In this document: in pieces, positions 32,813 to 44,838 of the stretch
Layout of the letters: each line of letters starts with the position of its first letter
How positions within the stretch are numbered: the first letter of the stretch is position 1
DNA from: Auriscalpium vulgare
Taxonomy: Eukaryota > Basidiomycota > Agaricomycetes > Russulales > Auriscalpiaceae
Length of the DNA stretch: 64,000 nt
Assembly (NCBI GenBank): GCA_019915015.1
Contig: JAHBBC010000015.1
Location: 558,001 to 622,000, forward strand
Direction of reading: 5' to 3'
Translations under genes and position numbers: made by a program
Notes under the pieces: generated by a model
The model's input: the letters and a program-made list of their open reading frames with translations, nothing else
Databases searched by the model: none
Told to the model about the DNA's origin: nothing

Positions 32813-33850
32813 ATGGCCACTCCGAACGCCTCAGCGTATCGTATTGTCCCTCTATCCCGGGATTTACGCGCCTGTGTGATTGACCGCGTCAAGTACCACG
32901 CACTCACACAATTTATGGCGAGAACCAAACCCCGCTTCCTCCGTGATCCACACCATCTTCCGCAGCTCGCTTGGCAATCCGGCGTTCTCGACTATACGCG
33001 CGCACTGGGAATACAGAACAATGGCAGCTTGGAGATGTCACTGGAGTGGTCTGAGCTGTCTTTGGTATGCTCAATTTGACGCGTATATTTTCTCGAACTC
33101 ACGTCATTGTTTGCAGGTGCAGGACTTCATCGCGCAAGCTGTCGGCAAATTGGAAAGTCTGGCTCGCGACCTCGTTGTCAAGTATTTTGGCTTCAACCCT
33201 GCGGACCCCAATAGCGTCAATGAGCGGCTTTGGGCAAGTCTTATTATCCGCTCGAGGTTCTTACACGATGTGCGGTCTGTTGCAAGCGCCGGGTGCATTC
33301 TCTCTGATTCCTTTTTTGACCAGGAGACCGCCGCTGACAGGCCACCTGTTTTGTGCATGTACCGGCATCCCATCATAAGCGAGTTCATTGAACGTGCTTG
33401 GTTCCAGCCCGGCGCATCAGCCCCCGTCCGTAATTTACTGAAGACTCGCACACTTGGCATGATCCCTCTGACGATGATCGCTCTCGTGATGGTTGCGGTA
33501 TGTTCTGCCCGTCTGTTGTGCTCTGCCAACTCATATCTTTCCAGATCTCCGGTGCAGTACGTGAATGGTCGAGTGGGTCATATCGCAGTATGAAGATCCT
33601 GTCCGGCCCTAGAGGCGCTGCCGACTTCTGCAACGCCATGACCACAATCAAAAGCTGGGAGCGGCATACTGAGATTGCCGGTGGAACTGGGGGTCATTAC
33701 GCCCTCTATCGCCGCTCGCTATTTGTTATATCCGACTCTTTGTAAGTGCACGAAGCTACGACGACATCGCCTTTGTTTTGACAAGTCCGTGATTTCTATA
33801 GGCAGCACCGGTATTCCGCCGCAGACGTAGACCCTGCAGTTAATGTAGGA
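32813..33850 (+). CDS. DUF6532-like accessory protein
   Basis: Start ATG 32813 (MATPNASAYRIVPLSRDLR). Introns with GTATGC, GTATGT and GTAAGT donors are inferred. They join EWSELSL to VQDFIAQAVGKLESLARDLV, MIALVMVA to ISGAVREWSSGSYRSM, and VISDSL to QHRYSAADVDPAVNVG-stop. The order resembles DUF6532: helices, a 'R..L...A..lV...YGFnp' block (VVKYFGFNPADP), a mid-part 'hPii..fI...WF' (HPIISEFIERAWFQPGASAP) and a 'm..Ltmial...ai.eW..G' block. The family is specific to mushroom-forming fungi and has no assigned function. Position beside DUF6698 and Plavaka hints at a transposon-associated role, but no TIRs were found to prove it. Confidence 0.55.
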
Positions 33851-34007
33851 TAGCTCCGAAATCTAGCGGCCTTGCGTTTACCGGTTGAAGCTGTGCAGTG
33901 GAAGCCTCACCGCTACAACTATGCGGCGGACTTGCCCGGCGAAGCCGCCCCTGGCTTGGCACGCAAATGTTTAAAGCTGCTTGCCTGCGGGCAATTATCA
34001 TCACGAC

Positions 34008-37000
34008 ATGCCGCTTGTCTACTGCGTCACTGGCTGTTCTCGCGCATTTGATACTGACCATGGGCTTACCATCCACCAGGCCAGTTGCAGGGCCTTCCAC
34101 GACGGTGATGATCTGTCGTCGGGGCTGGCGGACAGGGTCGCCGCAAAGAAAGCGCGCAAACGAAGACGCCTTGACGAAACCGCGCTGGCAACTGCTATGA
34201 ATGCGGTAAGCTTGTACTTCGAGACTTTGGTTGATACTAACTCTGTTCTTGGCATTGTCAGCACGCTGATGTCGGTGCTCGAGATGTCCCCATGACTGTC
34301 GACCACAATTCCGAGCCTCTACCTCCTGCAGAGCCACCCGAACGCCCACCCACTCCACCAGCTGGTCGCGGCATGAGGAGGAAGCGGCCGACGTGGAAAG
34401 TCCTTGAACAACTTCCCCAGCCGCCATCATCACTTCCAGATCGTATCGGCACTCCCGACTCTCTGAATATCTCGGCACAACCTGCTGCTCAGCCATCTCT
34501 TGTCTGGCGCATTTTTCGTACAGTGCTAAACCCATTTGGATTGTACAGGGAGTATCCTGCCCTGCCCTCACACTCGCCGGAAGATTTTCAGTCTCTTGAC
34601 GACCTATCATATCGACCAGCCGTAGACGACAACTCCCGGTCACGACTCGCGCCTGGACCTGCCTCGCTCTCATCCCCTCCACCCTCCGCCACGTCTTCCC
34701 TGCCCCCGACTCAGAACGATTCTGAGTCTTGGGCTCCCTTCGCGAACGCGTCTATCTTCAGACTCCTCAATTGGCTGTGGACTGGTTCTAGTATGAAGTC
34801 ACTCAATGAGGCTAACCGACTTGTCCACGAGGTGATCCTCGCTCCCGATTTCTGCGCCGGTGATCTGCAAGGCTTCGACGCTAAGCGCGAGACCGCTAAT
34901 CTGGATGCGACTTTGGGCAGCGGCGGCACAGCAAATGACGCGTTCTCCCCGCATGACGGATGGACGGCCACTGACGTCAAAATACGTGTTCCCGATGGAC
35001 GGCCACATCGTTTGCCCACTGACCCTCCCATTCCCGAGTTCACTATACCAAACTTTTACCACCGGTCCCTCACAGAGACGATAAAGGCTGTATGGGCAGA
35101 TCCCAGCTCCACAACACTTCATTTCACGCCATTCCGTGAATTCTGGGAGCGCGGCACCGGTCATGGGCCAGAACGAGTCCACGGCGAGCTGTACGCCAGC
35201 GAGTCTTTCGCAAAGGCCCATGAAGACGTACAGAACCTCCCCGCGGAGCCTGGCGAACCCTACGAGCGCACTGTCTGCGCTTTAATGCTCTGGTCCGACT
35301 CGACACATCTGGCGAGCTTCGGGACGGCATCACTGTGGCCGCTCTATCTTTTCTTCGGCAATCAGTCAAAGTATACTCGTGTATCTCCACGAGCTGGCGC
35401 GTGTCATCATGTTGCATACATTCCGAAGGTATGTACACGATGTTTTGATACTGATGGAATGATAACTGACTCTCTGCATTTCACAGCTCCTCGACACATT
35501 TTTCGACTATTTCGTTCGCCTTACGGGTGCCAGCCCATCCGCCGACGTACTGAGCCACTGCCGGCGTCAGCTAATGCATGCTGTTTGGTCTATTCTTCTT
35601 GATGCCGACTTCATGCATGCGTACGAGCACGGTATCGTCATCACTTGCGCCGACGGGGTGACACGCCGGGTGTATCCTCGCATATTCACTTACTCGGCTG
35701 ATTATCCGGAGAAGTATGTCGTCTGACACATTTATATCATCACGGAGTACTAATAATAATGTCTAGAGTCCTCCTAGCGAATGTGCGCAGCATGGGAGCG
35801 TGTCCGTGCCCGAGATGCACAACAGCAAAAGGAAAGATCGATGAACTAGGTATGCAAAGGGACGACGCTCGACGTGTCAAGACCGAGCGCGTGGACAATA
35901 GCGCATACCGACAGAAGGTCCGCGTTGCAACCAACGCTGTCTACGAGCTCGGGAAAGGAGTCAAGAGTACCGCTGTGGATAATCTCTTAGCAGAGGAATC
36001 ATACGTCCCGACCGAGGTCAGTCTGTCACGCTCATGAGTCATCGCTCATCGAGCACCAAATTCACTAGTACCTTCTCTAGAACGCGTTCTCTGAGAAGCT
36101 CTCACCGTTTGGATTCAATTTCTTCATCATGCTTGTCGTGGACCTGATGCACGAGTTCGAACTTGGCGTCTGGAAGGCCGTTTTCACACACCTCATCCGC
36201 ATCCTGATCGCCGAGGGAGGTGACGCGATCCAGAAGCTCAACGAAAGGTCAGTATTCAGTTGTATTGCATCATGCTTCAAGTGCTCAAATGGGTACAAGG
36301 TATCGGCAAATCCCACCATTTGGTCGTTCGACTATACGCAAGTTCGCAAACAACGCCTCTGCTATGAAGAAGCTAGCGGCGCGCGACTTTGAGGACTTAT
36401 TGCAGGTGCGAAGGATCACATCATTGCATTTGCATCGCTGACAATTTCTGTACTAGTGTGCGATCGCTGTGTTTGAGGGCCTGCTTCCGGAGCCCCACAA
36501 CAAAACAGTCTTGGACCTTCTCTTTGGGCTCGCCGAATGGCATGCCGAGGCCAAGTTGCGAATGCACACTGACTCGTCCTTGGATCTTCTCACACGGTCA
36601 ACTAAATTTCTCGGCGCCCAACTTCGACGCTTCGTCAAGACAACATGTGAATGGTACGATACTCGAGAGCTCCCTCAAGAAACCGCTGCACGCGGGCGGC
36701 GCAAACAGAAAGCTACTGCCCAAGCTGGCGGCCCTGCTCCTCCCACGTCCGAACGACCGTCTGCAAAGAAGAAGGTTCTCAACTTGCTCACCTACAAGCT
36801 GCACGCCCTCGGAGACTACGTGCGGCAAATACGATGGTTTGGCACAACGGACTCCTATTCAACTCAGCCGGTAAGAAGGTTCCATTCTTACAACTCGGAT
36901 GTTCGACTCATTGCACTTCTCATAATGCAGGGTGAGCTCGAACACCGGCGTGTCAAGCGGTACTATGCGCGGACGAACAAGAATAACCCTGTCCGTCAAA

Positions 37001-38224
37001 TTACTCTTCTGCAGCGTCGGGAATTTGCCTTGCAGCGAATGCACCGTGGGCGGCAGGTCCACAGACTCCCACGTCGAGCTCGCACTCGGGCTGTCGTCGA
37101 CTTCGAAGAGAAGGAGCCGCTTGGTTCCACGCCCCCACAGGATCATCACCACATCTCGCACTCACGCAACTTCCCGTTGAAACTGACAAATTGGCTCTCG
37201 GACAATCACGATAATGCAGCCGCCAAGGTATGTCCGATTACTGTAGACCTAGATGGGCGTCTGACAGCACGTAAATTTCACAGAACTTTCTCCCTCGCTT
37301 ACAGGACCATGTACTCGAGCGTATTCATCACCCCAACTCCGCGTCCGAAGGCCGCGAATATTCACTTGATGAACGGCGCCGCATTATCATTCAAAATGAC
37401 AGGGTCTTCACACACAAGGTATTCCGTGTCAATTACACAACCTATGACGTCCGGCGCGAGCAAGATTCTATGAACCCGCGTCGGCAGGCCGACATCATGA
37501 CCCTGGCGCGCGACAGCGACACTCCTGATCATCCGTTCTCCTATGCCCGTATACTAGGAGTCTTTCATGCCGACCTCCTCTACACGGCGGCAGGCTCATC
37601 GCCAATCTCGAAGAGCATGGAGTTTCTGTGGGTCCGCTGGTTTCAGTATGATTCCAGCTGGTCTGCGGGCCTCAAACAACGCCGCCTCCATCGTGTTATG
37701 CTCGGCTCACCGTGCAAAGACGATGCCTTTGGTTTTCTCGACCCGGACGACGTTATACGAGGGGCGCATTTAATCCCCGCATTCGCGCACGAACGACTCG
37801 GACCCGACTGGAAATATCACTACGTGAATATGTGAGTGCTGTCTTTCAATTCACAAGGACACCGTCAATAACCTTGCGCGTGCCTTTCAGGTTCGTCGAT
37901 CGCGATATGTTCATGCGTTACGCCGGCCTTGGTGTGGGCCATAATTATGTTGTCTCATTCCCTGCGCATTCGGACGCTCCGTCCTCCGGCGAGGATCCAG
38001 AATTGGGAGAGAACGGCCAAGATGTAGCCAATGTAGGCCAGGAGAACGACGCCTCGGCCATAGCTGAAGACGACGAAGATGATGGCGACTATGAAAACGA
38101 CGACGGTGGTTCCAATGCAGACGAGGGCGGAGACGATGATGACGATGAGGTGGATCTCGGTCCTGAGGACGGGGAGGGGGAGCGGATTGATGTGCATGAC
38201 GAGTTCGGCTATGCGGATATGTAG
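34008..38224 (+). CDS. Plavaka-family DNA transposase, intact
   Basis: Ten exons splice without any frameshift to 1,228 residues: 34008-34205, 34262-35428, 35487-35713, 35767-36016, 36081-36247, 36300-36405, 36457-36870, 36931-37227, 37305-37831 and 37891-38224. The N-terminus has a zinc-finger pattern (CVTGCSRAFDTDHGLTIHQA then SC). The core has family blocks: CALMLWSDSTHLASFGTASL, WPLYLFFGNQSKY, CHHVAYIPKLLD, HCRRQLMHAVWSILLDADF, RRVYPRIFTYSADYPEKVLL, CPCPRCTTAKGKID, ENAFSEKLSPFGFNFF, MLVVDLMHEFELGVWKAVFT and TYKLHALGDYV then GELEHRRVKRYYARTNK. A C-terminal acidic tail (EDDEDDGDYENDDGG) follows. Plavaka is a CACTA-related cut-and-paste lineage of fungi. All introns are short GT-AG. The integrity of the frame suggests recent activity or host use. 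Terminal inverted repeats were not found by eye. Confidence 0.88.
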
Positions 38225-38607
38225 CAAGCTCTATCGAATACAATGCTGAGCACTTTGGCCGGATGATTGAGTTGTCAGTACATGCCCTGGTGACTGCCGA
38301 CCGAGCTATCGCAAGCGGGCCTTATATCTTGTATTCGGTTCGGGCCATTGGCACTGCGAACATCTTCCCCTGCATAGGTATATCTGGTTGGGGTCAGCTA
38401 GTTGAAAAGCCATCGCACTGGTCGGCCCTGCGCACCGCACGCAAAGGTTGATGCGAGTCTTATAAGCTCTTGCATGACAATACAAACCGCCGCCAGGCTT
38501 GTCACGTGCTGCACCCGTCACCAGGTAATAACGGATGAACACTGTTTTGCTGATGGAGTCGTTCCTCAGAGCGCACTCGTTCACTCGTCCTCTACATACG
38601 CTCGACC
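38225..38607. other. Flank of Plavaka gene
   Basis: I looked for the right terminal inverted repeat of the Plavaka element here and found no convincing match to sequence upstream of 34 kb or of 30.9 kb. Confidence 0.35.
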
Positions 38608-40515
38608 ATGTATATTCTTGGAGGCATCAGCCTCGCTCTACGCCGACAGGCGAGCCGACTCCCCGCTGCTATTCACCGACCTAGCCCGTCCCTCGTGTTT
38701 CCGGGGCGGCAGTTTGTGCACACCCCTCGGTCCGACTGCGACTCCCTGCCAGAGTCTGCACCAGCACAAACTTGGTCGAGCCTCCAGTCCTACATTATTC
38801 CGGGCAGTGGTGTCGAATGGTTCAAATATCCTGACCCTGATCTGCCTATCTACACTGCACTCAAGGTCCCTGCCGCTGCCGACACCCCTATCCGCCTGCA
38901 AATAGACACCTCTTTGGCAACCCGTCTTCATGCTGGGCTTCGCACGTTTTTCGAGACCACCCCCAGGCCAATGCATCTTTTCTCATCCCAGGCTCTTCCC
39001 GACACTGTTCTTGACAAGAGAGACCGTCCCAATCATGCTTATCGCAAAAACAATGGGATCAATCGCTTCCTGGAGAGTGCTGTGTGCCCTCTATATGAGA
39101 GCCTTGGCCATCCTGTGCCAGCCATCGACACTCACTTCAAACGCTATTCATTCCCCACTTCCAGTGAGTGGGAATCCAGCTTCATCGTCAATGGGAAGAC
39201 TGCACTTATTCAGGAGGAAATTTCGAGCTTCACGTCTTTCCTGTCTCACATGTCCAATATGGTGGATATCTCCTCGATCAATGCATTCCAGCCCCTCACA
39301 GGAACACCTGCTGTTCTGGCGAAGGTCAGCATTTCTTTGGATCAATTTCATTGCAAGACTGATGATGTATAGGCTGTTTCAAGGTTAATGGTGCAGCAGG
39401 CATCATATGCTATTATACACGGAGGCCCTCTGTTCTGCGTCCTAGAGCTATGTCAGCGCATCTGTCAGCCATTCAGCAATGTGCTTGTCTGATCCCGTTA
39501 TACAGGCTCCGGTCCTAATGGTCACACACTTCTTATTTCCCCACCTTATGGAGCTACAGCAACAGATCCACCTGCAGATGCCCAGATCAACCAGGATTTC
39601 AAGAAAGAAAGTCTACTCTCACTAGCTTTGGCTATGGTCATGACTGTATGTGGCCATATTACTCCAGAGTTGTGTTCCCTCAAGAATGGAAATGGTGCAG
39701 TACCTATGACATCCAGCCCTTCTAAGGTGATTTGTTTAACTGTGGCAGCACTCCATCTAACAAGCATATAAAAGGTTATCAACTTGGAGTATGATTGTCC
39801 AGATGTCAGCAAGACAGTGTGCCCCCTACACCAAGTTCATCCAACTCACCATGTCTTGTTACCTACTTGCTTTGATCACCGCTCTATCCCACCTTCTCCC
39901 ATCTCCACGGACATCATTACATTGCATGAACTCATCTATGAAGGTTATGAAGCAAAGATATGGTGAGGAACACTGAACAAGACAATCCCTATTGTGGCCA
40001 AGATGTTGGAAGTGACGAAAGAGGGTGGAGACTTGGAGGTGAATATCTATGAGAACGTTCTAGCGCACACTCAACTCCCAGGCACTGTCACACCTCGCTA
40101 TTTTGGGACATACACCTTTGGAGGGTTCTTCTATGTCATGGTGTTGGAGGATGTTGGGCCATTGATTGTGGAGCATCCCTGGCAGGACTTTGCCGAGCTC
40201 GGCCTGAGCATAGCAGATTGGTGAGTGTTCACTGAAATACTGGTGTCAGCTTGAACTCATTGCAACTCTACATACAGTGTTGCAATCTACGAGCAGTTCA
40301 AGAAGCTCCATGAAGCTGGTGTCATCCATCGGGAAAACGATGTTGCAGGGCGAAATGTTGCTCGACATCCTGATGGCGGGATGCGAATCGTGAATTTCTC
40401 ATCTGTGAAGTACGATTGGGAGCGCGGGACGGCAGACGAGGAGCTGATGGAGGTTATGATGGTTCTCGGGCTTAAGCCTCATACATTGGATGATGATTTG
40501 TTCAAATCCCTCTAG
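38608..40515 (+). pseudogene. Decayed fungal kinase-like gene (FunK1-type tail)
   Basis: ATG 38608 opens a 250-residue N-terminal part with no recognised domain (FLESAVCPLYESLGHPVPA, TSFLSHMSNMVDISSINAF, LTGTPAVLAK). An intron joins AVSRLMVQQASYAIIHGGPL, and further exons carry LALAMVMTVCGHI and IYEGYEAKIW. The last exons resemble a protein-kinase fold: TPRYFGTYTFGGFFYVMVLE, then IYEQFKKLHEAGVIHREND, AGRNVARHPDGG and RIVNFSSVKYD. After EGYEAKIW there is an in-frame TGA directly followed by GTLNKTIPIVAKMLE, where relatives appear to have Gly. The catalytic 'H-G/R-D' is HRE and the metal-binding 'DF' is NF. Both point to a dead or pseudokinase copy. The exon model between 39.4 and 39.9 kb is weak. 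Confidence 0.5.
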
Positions 40516-40792
40516 ATGTATATTAACGACGTCTGAGTTATACAATTTATCTGCGCAACTTGTGTTCAAAACTTGGAAAGACATTGCGGATGACTGTCGA
40601 ACGTTGCAAGAGAGAACCGCGCTTACATAGTCTTCCTGAGACCTCACAAGGTCAGGATCAATAGCGAACCGCGCGCGCGCTTAACCCAACGCTTAACCTC
40701 CAGCATCTCGCCCCTTCGACAGTACTGGCCTGTTTGCTCCTTGTGTCTGGACGCACATATCAATCCCCATCGTTTTACGCGCCTTGACCGCC

Positions 40793-41557
40793 ATGCATCG
40801 TCTCGGCGGCGTCGGCCTGGCCGCGTTCGACCGGCAGCAGCAGTCCCAGCGCTCCTTTGCCGCGCTCTCCACGCAGCTCTCCCGGGCCCAGGTCGACACG
40901 CTGCACGCACAGCTCGACACATTCCGTACCGCGCTCACGAGCTTTGCGACGCACCATCGCGCGGACATACGCGGCGACCCGCACTTCCGGCACTTGTTCC
41001 AGCAGATGTGCGCCGCGATCGGCGTCGACCCACTCGCGGGCCCGCGGCGCGGCGGCTGGTGGGAGGAGGCGCTCGGCCTTGGCGACTGGCAGAGCGAGCT
41101 CGGCGTGCAGATTGTGGACGTGTGCGTGAGTACGCGCGAGCGCAATGGCGGGCTCATCGAGATGCGCGAGCTCGTGCGCCTCGTGGGCAGGCTGCGCGGC
41201 GTGGAGGGCGGGGCGGTCACGGAGGACGACGTCGTGCGCAGCATCCGCGCGCTGAAGCCGCTGGGCGCGGGGTACGAGGTGGTAGACTGTGGGGATGGGA
41301 GGAAGATGGTGAGGAGCGTGGTGAAGGAGCTCGACGCTGACCAGATGGTCGTGCTTGCAATCGCTGCGAAGCAGGACGGACGCGTAGATGAGGATCTGTT
41401 GGTGAGGGAGAGGGGATGGACGGTGGATCGTGCGCGGGCAGTGCTGGAGAACATGCTACTGAGAGATGGGACATGTTGGTTGGATGACCAGGACGGTCCT
41501 GACGGGATGGGAAGGGCGTATTGGGTCCCTGCTGCGATGGAGTGGCCAGACGAGTGA
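40793..41557 (+). CDS. SNF8: ESCRT-II subunit Snf8/Vps22
   Basis: This is a single exon of 254 residues beginning MHRLGGVGLAAFDRQQ, the conserved start of Snf8 (MxRRxVGxxAI). A helical hairpin (VDTLHAQLDTFRTALTSFAT) precedes the EAP30 core: RGDPHFRHLFQQMCAAIGVD, GLGDWQSELGVQIVDVC, NGGLIEMRELVRLVGRLRG and VTEDDVVRSIRALKPLG. Two winged-helix domains close the protein (GWTVDRARAVLENMLLRDGT). Snf8 forms ESCRT-II with Vps25 and Vps36 on endosomes for multivesicular-body sorting of ubiquitinated cargo. Length agrees with the family (about 230-260). It is convergent with CSN5, with 166 bp between stops. Confidence 0.92.
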   Translation: MHRLGGVGLAAFDRQQQSQRSFAALSTQLSRAQVDTLHAQLDTFRTALTSFATHHRADIRGDPHFRHLFQQMCAAIGVDPLAGPRRGGWWEEALGLGDWQSELGVQIVDVCVSTRERNGGLIEMRELVRLVGRLRGVEGGAVTEDDVVRSIRALKPLGAGYEVVDCGDGRKMVRSVVKELDADQMVVLAIAAKQDGRVDEDLLVRERGWTVDRARAVLENMLLRDGTCWLDDQDGPDGMGRAYWVPAAMEWPDE

Positions 41558-41723
41558 TCCACCATCTCGCAATGTATATCACTACCATTCACATGTATTA
41601 CCCACCACATTGTAAACCGCCTACGAAGTGCAGCAGATTCTCTATATGATACACTACTTTGATACGCCTTGCAAATGACAGGAGAACAGCAACATGCAAA
41701 TACACCAACCTCAGCCGTACACC

Positions 41724-43138
41724 CTACCCTATTGCCATCGTCGCGTCAATGGTCTCCTCCAAACGTGCCTGCGCTGATGGCACTGGCTGCCCAGGCCGCG
41801 TCGAGAAGAGAACGTCCTTGATAACCTGTGCGATGAGGCCGTGCTGGGCCTCGTTCGCAATCTTCGAGGCGTCGATCACATTCTTGGCGAGTTGGTTGTT
41901 GTTCTCGTCTTTCTTGATCTCGGTCTTCTATGAATGTCAATCGAATGCTAACGTTAGTGAAGAGGATCGAGCGTACTTTGGATGTAGATGCTTTGTCAGG
42001 GAGCGAGGGTATGATAGGCTTTGTCTGCGATACGGAGCCCGCCGCCTTCGTCAGCTTCTGGTGCAGATCGGACAACTGCGACGCAGCGTATGCGCGATTC
42101 TGCGGCCAAACATCAGCAACAGCCGCACAACGTCGCAAGCCACATACCGAAATCAGGGGGCTCTGACTGAGAGTGTTCACCCAGTACTTATTCCATAGCA
42201 GGCCTAATAGCTCAGTGTCGAGACTGGACTTGAAGATCTGCACCTCGAGCGGGTAGTACTGGTTTGCGTGTACGCCGAAGTCCTCGATCTTGCTGAGTGG
42301 GATGCTTTGGTACTCGGATGCGGATATGTTGGGGTTGTTGTAGTCCTCGGGGTACGTGCGGAAGGCGCCTATGTCGACGCGGCCGGCAGAGATAGTGCGA
42401 TTAGGGTCGATCTGCGGAGAGTGGCTCAGGATACAGAAAATGACAGGGCGGGAACAGTGGCAAGAGTGGGTACGCACAACAACGGCGACGAATGGATCTT
42501 GGTACTTCTGGTTGCTGAGCTGCGTGGTCACGTCTATCCCACTCAGCCAGCATCCGTACCCTGGATGCGAGTGGTACCATCCGATCGCGTTCTCCAGCCT
42601 CCCCACCTACGTCCCAACCAGTCAGTCTCCGCGCAGTCTGAGCACAAACGCACGACGCCGCACCTTCTCGCTCTCCTGTATGTACTGCACCATGTACTCG
42701 TTCGCCTCGTTCGCGGCGTTCACGCGCGTCTCGGTGCCTTGAACAGGTAGCGCGAAGGAGTCCATGATGACGAGCGAATCGCCGACGACCTTCCCCTGCA
42801 TGAGGCCCATGATCTCGTGGGGCACGCCAGAACGCGCGTGGATGACCTGCCCATCCCTTTAACACTTTACTAACTCGGTATGCGATGGAACGCACCATTT
42901 TGATCAACGCAACGGCAGAGATCTTGCATGACTTAAAGTAGTGGGGACTGGAAGACGCGTTGGACACGAAACGAGTGATATATGCGCGAGGGGCTCACTC
43001 GCTCGACCATGGCGCCTCCCGGTTGAGCTTCTTGTTGGCCTCGACGTCAAATTTGAAGATCTCATCCTGTGGCGATACCTCCAAAATGTCGTTTGTGAGA
43101 GAAAACGACTTGAACGCGGTATCTGAGGAGGACGCCAT
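41724..43138 (-). CDS. CSN5: COP9 signalosome subunit 5 (JAMM isopeptidase)
   Basis: Start ATG at 43136-43138 ([20 protein letters not shown]); stop at 41724-41726 after DATMAIG. About six exons join in frame. The MPN domain runs [57 protein letters not shown] and [20 protein letters not shown] then SGID. The last contains the complete JAMM zinc motif (His-x-His, then Ser and Asp), and the upstream Glu of [10 protein letters not shown] is present, so the enzyme should be active. C-terminal helices follow ([35 protein letters not shown]). CSN5 removes NEDD8 from cullins within the COP9 signalosome. Roughly 355 residues. It is divergent from the OXLD1-like gene with 125 bp between starts. Confidence 0.93.
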
Positions 43139-43263
43139 AGCGATCCGTCCTCGAAGTTGGTGCACGAAGGGAGGCAGGCCGGCGCTACCCCCGGAGTCAA
43201 GCCGCTGACTCAGCAACTCTGCCTCAACTTGACTTCACAAAGCTTTCACCGCAATCTTCATGC

Positions 43264-43935
43264 ATGCTCGCACCCACCCGGCGCGCTTTTGGTACCACTC
43301 TCCATCGCATCGGTGACCTCCCCATACATGCATTCAACCGCTCTTATGCCATATCCGGTAATGCCATAGCGCGCCATAAACACCCTGCACGCGGAGGACA
43401 GAACCTTTCCGAGCGTGCAACACGTCTAGAGAGGATGCTGCGCGAGAAAGCCTCACTGGCAGACGATTTGCGGCAACTGCGGACGACGGAGAACTTGTCC
43501 CCCTCGCTCGGTTCGGCGGATGCCCGGCGCAGTGCTCCTCGTGTGCAGACGTTCAGAGGATTTGTGGTTCCGGAGAAGCCCAAACCGCCAGGAGATGACG
43601 GTGAGTAAAAGAAACTCGTTTCATTCGGGGCCCTGCTCATAGCTTTGATACGTCGGGCAGAGTGCTGCATGTCTGGATGCGCTGTATGTGTCTACGACCT
43701 CTACGACGAGTCCCTTACCGCATACAACAACTCCGTCCAAACCCTCCGTGCCTCTCTCGACACCATGAGGATACCCTCATCCGAGTGGCCGGAGAGCATA
43801 CGCCTGCAGGATACGGCAGGGCACAGTCAGGCTTCGCCAGAGCCAGGCTCGCTGAGGAATATCAGCCTGGATGCGTTCGAACAGATGGAGCTCGCACTGA
43901 AGGCGCGCAAGGAGACGGAGGCGCGCGCGAGTTAG
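43264..43935 (+). CDS. OXLD1/UPF0651-like mitochondrial protein
   Basis: Two exons (43264-43600 and 43661-43935) give 203 residues. The Arg-rich, acid-free N-terminus (MLAPTRRAFGTTLHRIGDLP) looks like a mitochondrial presequence. The exon junction creates PPGDDECCMSGCAVCVYDLY, continuing DESLTAYNNSVQTLRAS. This is the 'oxidoreductase-like' Cys motif (CCxSGCxxCVxDxY) of the OXLD1 / yeast YPL107W family. These proteins are mitochondrial; the exact role of the cysteine motif is unknown, and metal or cofactor binding is a guess. The C-terminal 60 residues are polar and end in a charged helix (QMELALKARKETEARAS). Confidence 0.85.
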
Positions 43936-44838
43936 TATGCGTTGATACTGCTGGCATTTGGGACGCGCCTAATGGTATGCCGCGCAGGTGTGTCTGAGGT
44001 ACGCCGGCGGCGAGGAGTCAGAACGGATTGGAAGGACGTGTATGATGGATTGCGGTGGGTCTTTTTCAGTAACCGGTGACAATCGAATGGCTTTCTGTCC
44101 CACTCGGACATAGACTTGTACGCAATGTAGGATGACTCAGTACGATACCAGGTCCCTTGCTAGTACCCACAGAATTTGAAGATGCGAGGATGTCGATGTT
44201 AGGATCCAAAGCTCTTGGAAAACAAGTACAAACAACGACGGCCAGCTTCAGTTGTGAACTCGCGTCCGTCACCGACAATAGCCGGACACATCCTCCCTCT
44301 TGCGACTATATTCTATCTTGCACAAGCTGTCAACAGGACATAGCCTGCTATCCCCAGTCCAATGATGGGGCCAGGTCGGACTTTTCCTGACTCTACCGCA
44401 CATCGACCTCCATCATCGAGCGCCGGACTGTGTATCTGACAACCCATCTTGTCGCTTGGCTTTCGTTGTGAATTATTGTCCGCTTTGTATCTATGTCAAG
44501 CAATGCGTCTATGCGTATACTGAGACCTGCTTTCGATTCAGACGACAATCCTTGCTCACTTCATGACCTTCGCCGCAGACCTTCTGTTCTCCGTGCCAGA
44601 ATCCTCCTTTTCTTGACAGCGAGCTTTTGTGGTCTATGGTGGTCTGGCATCAACCGTTTCGTGAGCGGTCAGCCCATGGCTAACATGTCTCAGCTTGCCA
44701 GCCTCAGCGGGGTATTGATATAAGTGCTCGCCCTCGTCAGCCTCTGGCTTCAGTATCCTCTACTTGCTCCATCACCCCCCAGCGTAACTCCCAGCAAGAA
44801 CTTCAAGCTCACGCTTCAAGCACTTCGTCGATACCATC
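43936..44838. other. Intergenic region
   Basis: No supported gene. This is the 3' flank of the OXLD1-like gene and the upstream region of the AGC kinase. An open frame at 44493-44723 has a hydrophobic stretch but no homologue I recognise. Confidence 0.45.

Noticed and set aside
34008..38224. KDZ (Kyakuja-Dileera-Zisupton) transposase
   Set aside because: The CxC cysteine-cluster and KDZ catalytic blocks are absent; the YSADYPEKVLL and DLMHEFELGVWKA blocks are those of Plavaka.
30300..38900. Terminal inverted repeats bounding a Plavaka composite element
   Set aside because: Candidate pairs near 30.3-30.9, 33.9, 38.3 and 38.5 kb did not match beyond a few bases by eye; a computed self-alignment is needed.
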